The notes under the pieces were generated by a model. It saw only the letters and a program-made list of their open reading frames with translations, was not told the DNA's origin and did not search any database. Positions 63,538 through 64,000 of a DNA stretch of 64,000 bases are shown piece by piece. The position numbers and the translations under genes were made by a program. Source of the DNA: Phenylobacterium sp. CCH9-H3. GTDB taxonomy: Bacteria; Pseudomonadota; Alphaproteobacteria; Caulobacterales; Caulobacteraceae. Position 1 is the stretch's first letter. Each line of letters starts with the position of its first letter. Where the stretch lies: the NCBI RefSeq assembly GCF_001557235.1, contig NZ_LSJI01000180.1:83501-147500 (forward strand). The letters are read 5' to 3'.

Positions 63538-63975
63538 TCAGAGCGCCGCAGCGGCCGGCATTCCAGAAACCGCGGCGTCGGCCAGGGTGTACGCCTCGAG
63601 GACGTCGGCGGTGGCGTCGCGGGCGCGACGCAGGGCTTCACGCAGGGTGCAGGTCTCCAGATCCGGGCAGTCGGCGCACTTGCGGAAGCCGAGTCGGGGG
63701 CTGACGCAGGGGGCCAGGGCCAGGGGGCCATCGATCACCCGGATGACCTCCGCGAAGGTGATGGCGGCCGCGGGCCTGGCCAGGACATAGCCCCCGAACT
63801 TGCCGCGCCGGCTGAGGACGATCTGGTTGCGCGAGAGCTCGAGGAGAATCGCCTCGAGAAACTTCCGCGGCGCGCCGGCCCGCAGCGAGAGTTCGCCGGC
63901 GCTTACCTGGCCGCCGTCGGCGCGCGCCAGCTCGATCAGAGCCCGCAATCCGTACTTGGCCTTCTGCGACAGCAT
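63538..63975 (-). CDS. Rrf2-family transcriptional regulator
   Basis: This 145-residue regulator has the Rrf2 N-terminal winged helix (LSQKAKYGLRALIELAR, APRKFLEAILLELSRNQIVLSRRGKFGGYVLARP) and a cysteine cluster, CVSPRLGFRKCADCPDLETC (about 99-118). Cysteines in this loop hold an iron-sulfur cluster in IscR, NsrR and RirA-type members. The spacing (C-x9-C-x2-C-x5-C) is not exactly any of these by eye. It might sense iron, NO or cysteine status. Its downstream side converges on the CBS gene. Confidence 0.9.
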   Translation of the reverse strand: MLSQKAKYGLRALIELARADGGQVSAGELSLRAGAPRKFLEAILLELSRNQIVLSRRGKFGGYVLARPAAAITFAEVIRVIDGPLALAPCVSPRLGFRKCADCPDLETCTLREALRRARDATADVLEAYTLADAAVSGMPAAAAL

Positions 63976-64000
63976 CCTCGCCTCCCCGTGAACTTGTGGC

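Noticed and set aside
1..64000. CRISPR arrays, tRNA/rRNA genes, insertion sequences, prophage
   Set aside because: I saw no regularly spaced repeats, no cloverleaf or rRNA sequence, no transposase or integrase and no phage structural genes.

Overview
The window is GC-rich (roughly two-thirds G+C by eye) alphaproteobacterial chromosome. The best guess is a member of the Caulobacterales (Caulobacter, Phenylobacterium or a relative). This rests on the three TonB-dependent receptors, the HisKA_2-type histidine kinase with an EcfG-like promoter, the methylmalonyl-CoA mutase pair and the overall gene style; it is inference, because no rRNA, tRNA or marker gene is present. Genes are tightly packed and many neighbours overlap by 4 bp. 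I see no insertion sequence, prophage, CRISPR array, tRNA or rRNA.

Region 1 (1-9220) is a nitrate and nitrite assimilation cluster on the + strand. It runs: end of an ABC nitrate permease (nrtB), its ATPase, an MFS nitrate/nitrite carrier (narK), NADH-nitrite reductase nirB and nirD, assimilatory nitrate reductase nasA, and the siroheme-pathway methyltransferase cobA. Nitrate is imported, reduced to nitrite by NasA and then to ammonium by NirBD, whose siroheme depends on CobA. Region 2 (9286-13236) holds a short-chain dehydrogenase and a four-gene unit: PepSY membrane protein, DUF2271-like protein, DUF4198-like protein and the flavin transferase ApbE. This looks like an envelope redox or metal module. 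A Fur-like 19-bp palindrome lies nearby at 13747-13765.

Region 3 (13242-25989) carries an uncharacterised small gene, a membrane O-acyltransferase with an SGNH domain, a large exported TPR-CHAT protein, a LuxR-type regulator, a TonB receptor with an acyl-CoA dehydrogenase and a MerR regulator, a HisKA_2 histidine kinase and a thiolase. Region 4 (26136-34351) begins with a Phd/PemK-like toxin-antitoxin pair and a repeat-rich spacer. Next is the most unusual gene of the window (28233-30239): a lipoprotein joining a cysteine-less redoxin fold, a cytochrome c motif, a copper type II monooxygenase core with all six expected ligands, and two EF-hands. It faces a TonB receptor with a reduced plug, which is divergent from a membrane-bound winged-helix/beta-propeller regulator.

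Region 5 (34356-47000) contains both methylmalonyl-CoA mutase subunits, a DUF900-type hydrolase, nitronate monooxygenase, and a TonB receptor followed by a sulfate ABC transporter operon (sbp, cysT, cysW, cysA, plus a small ORF). A TTAATCC motif in front of both the receptor and the sulfate operon suggests co-regulation. Region 6 (47007-64000) has an M1 aminopeptidase broken by a frameshift, an MFS exporter with a MarR repressor and a clear operator, an ArsR-SRPBCC-GST operon, phoH behind a leader that ends in an intrinsic terminator, a gamma-class carbonic anhydrase homologue, an enoyl-CoA hydratase, a DUF3667 protein, a GMC oxidoreductase, an M16 protease, a rhomboid protease, a CBS-domain protein and an Rrf2 regulator.
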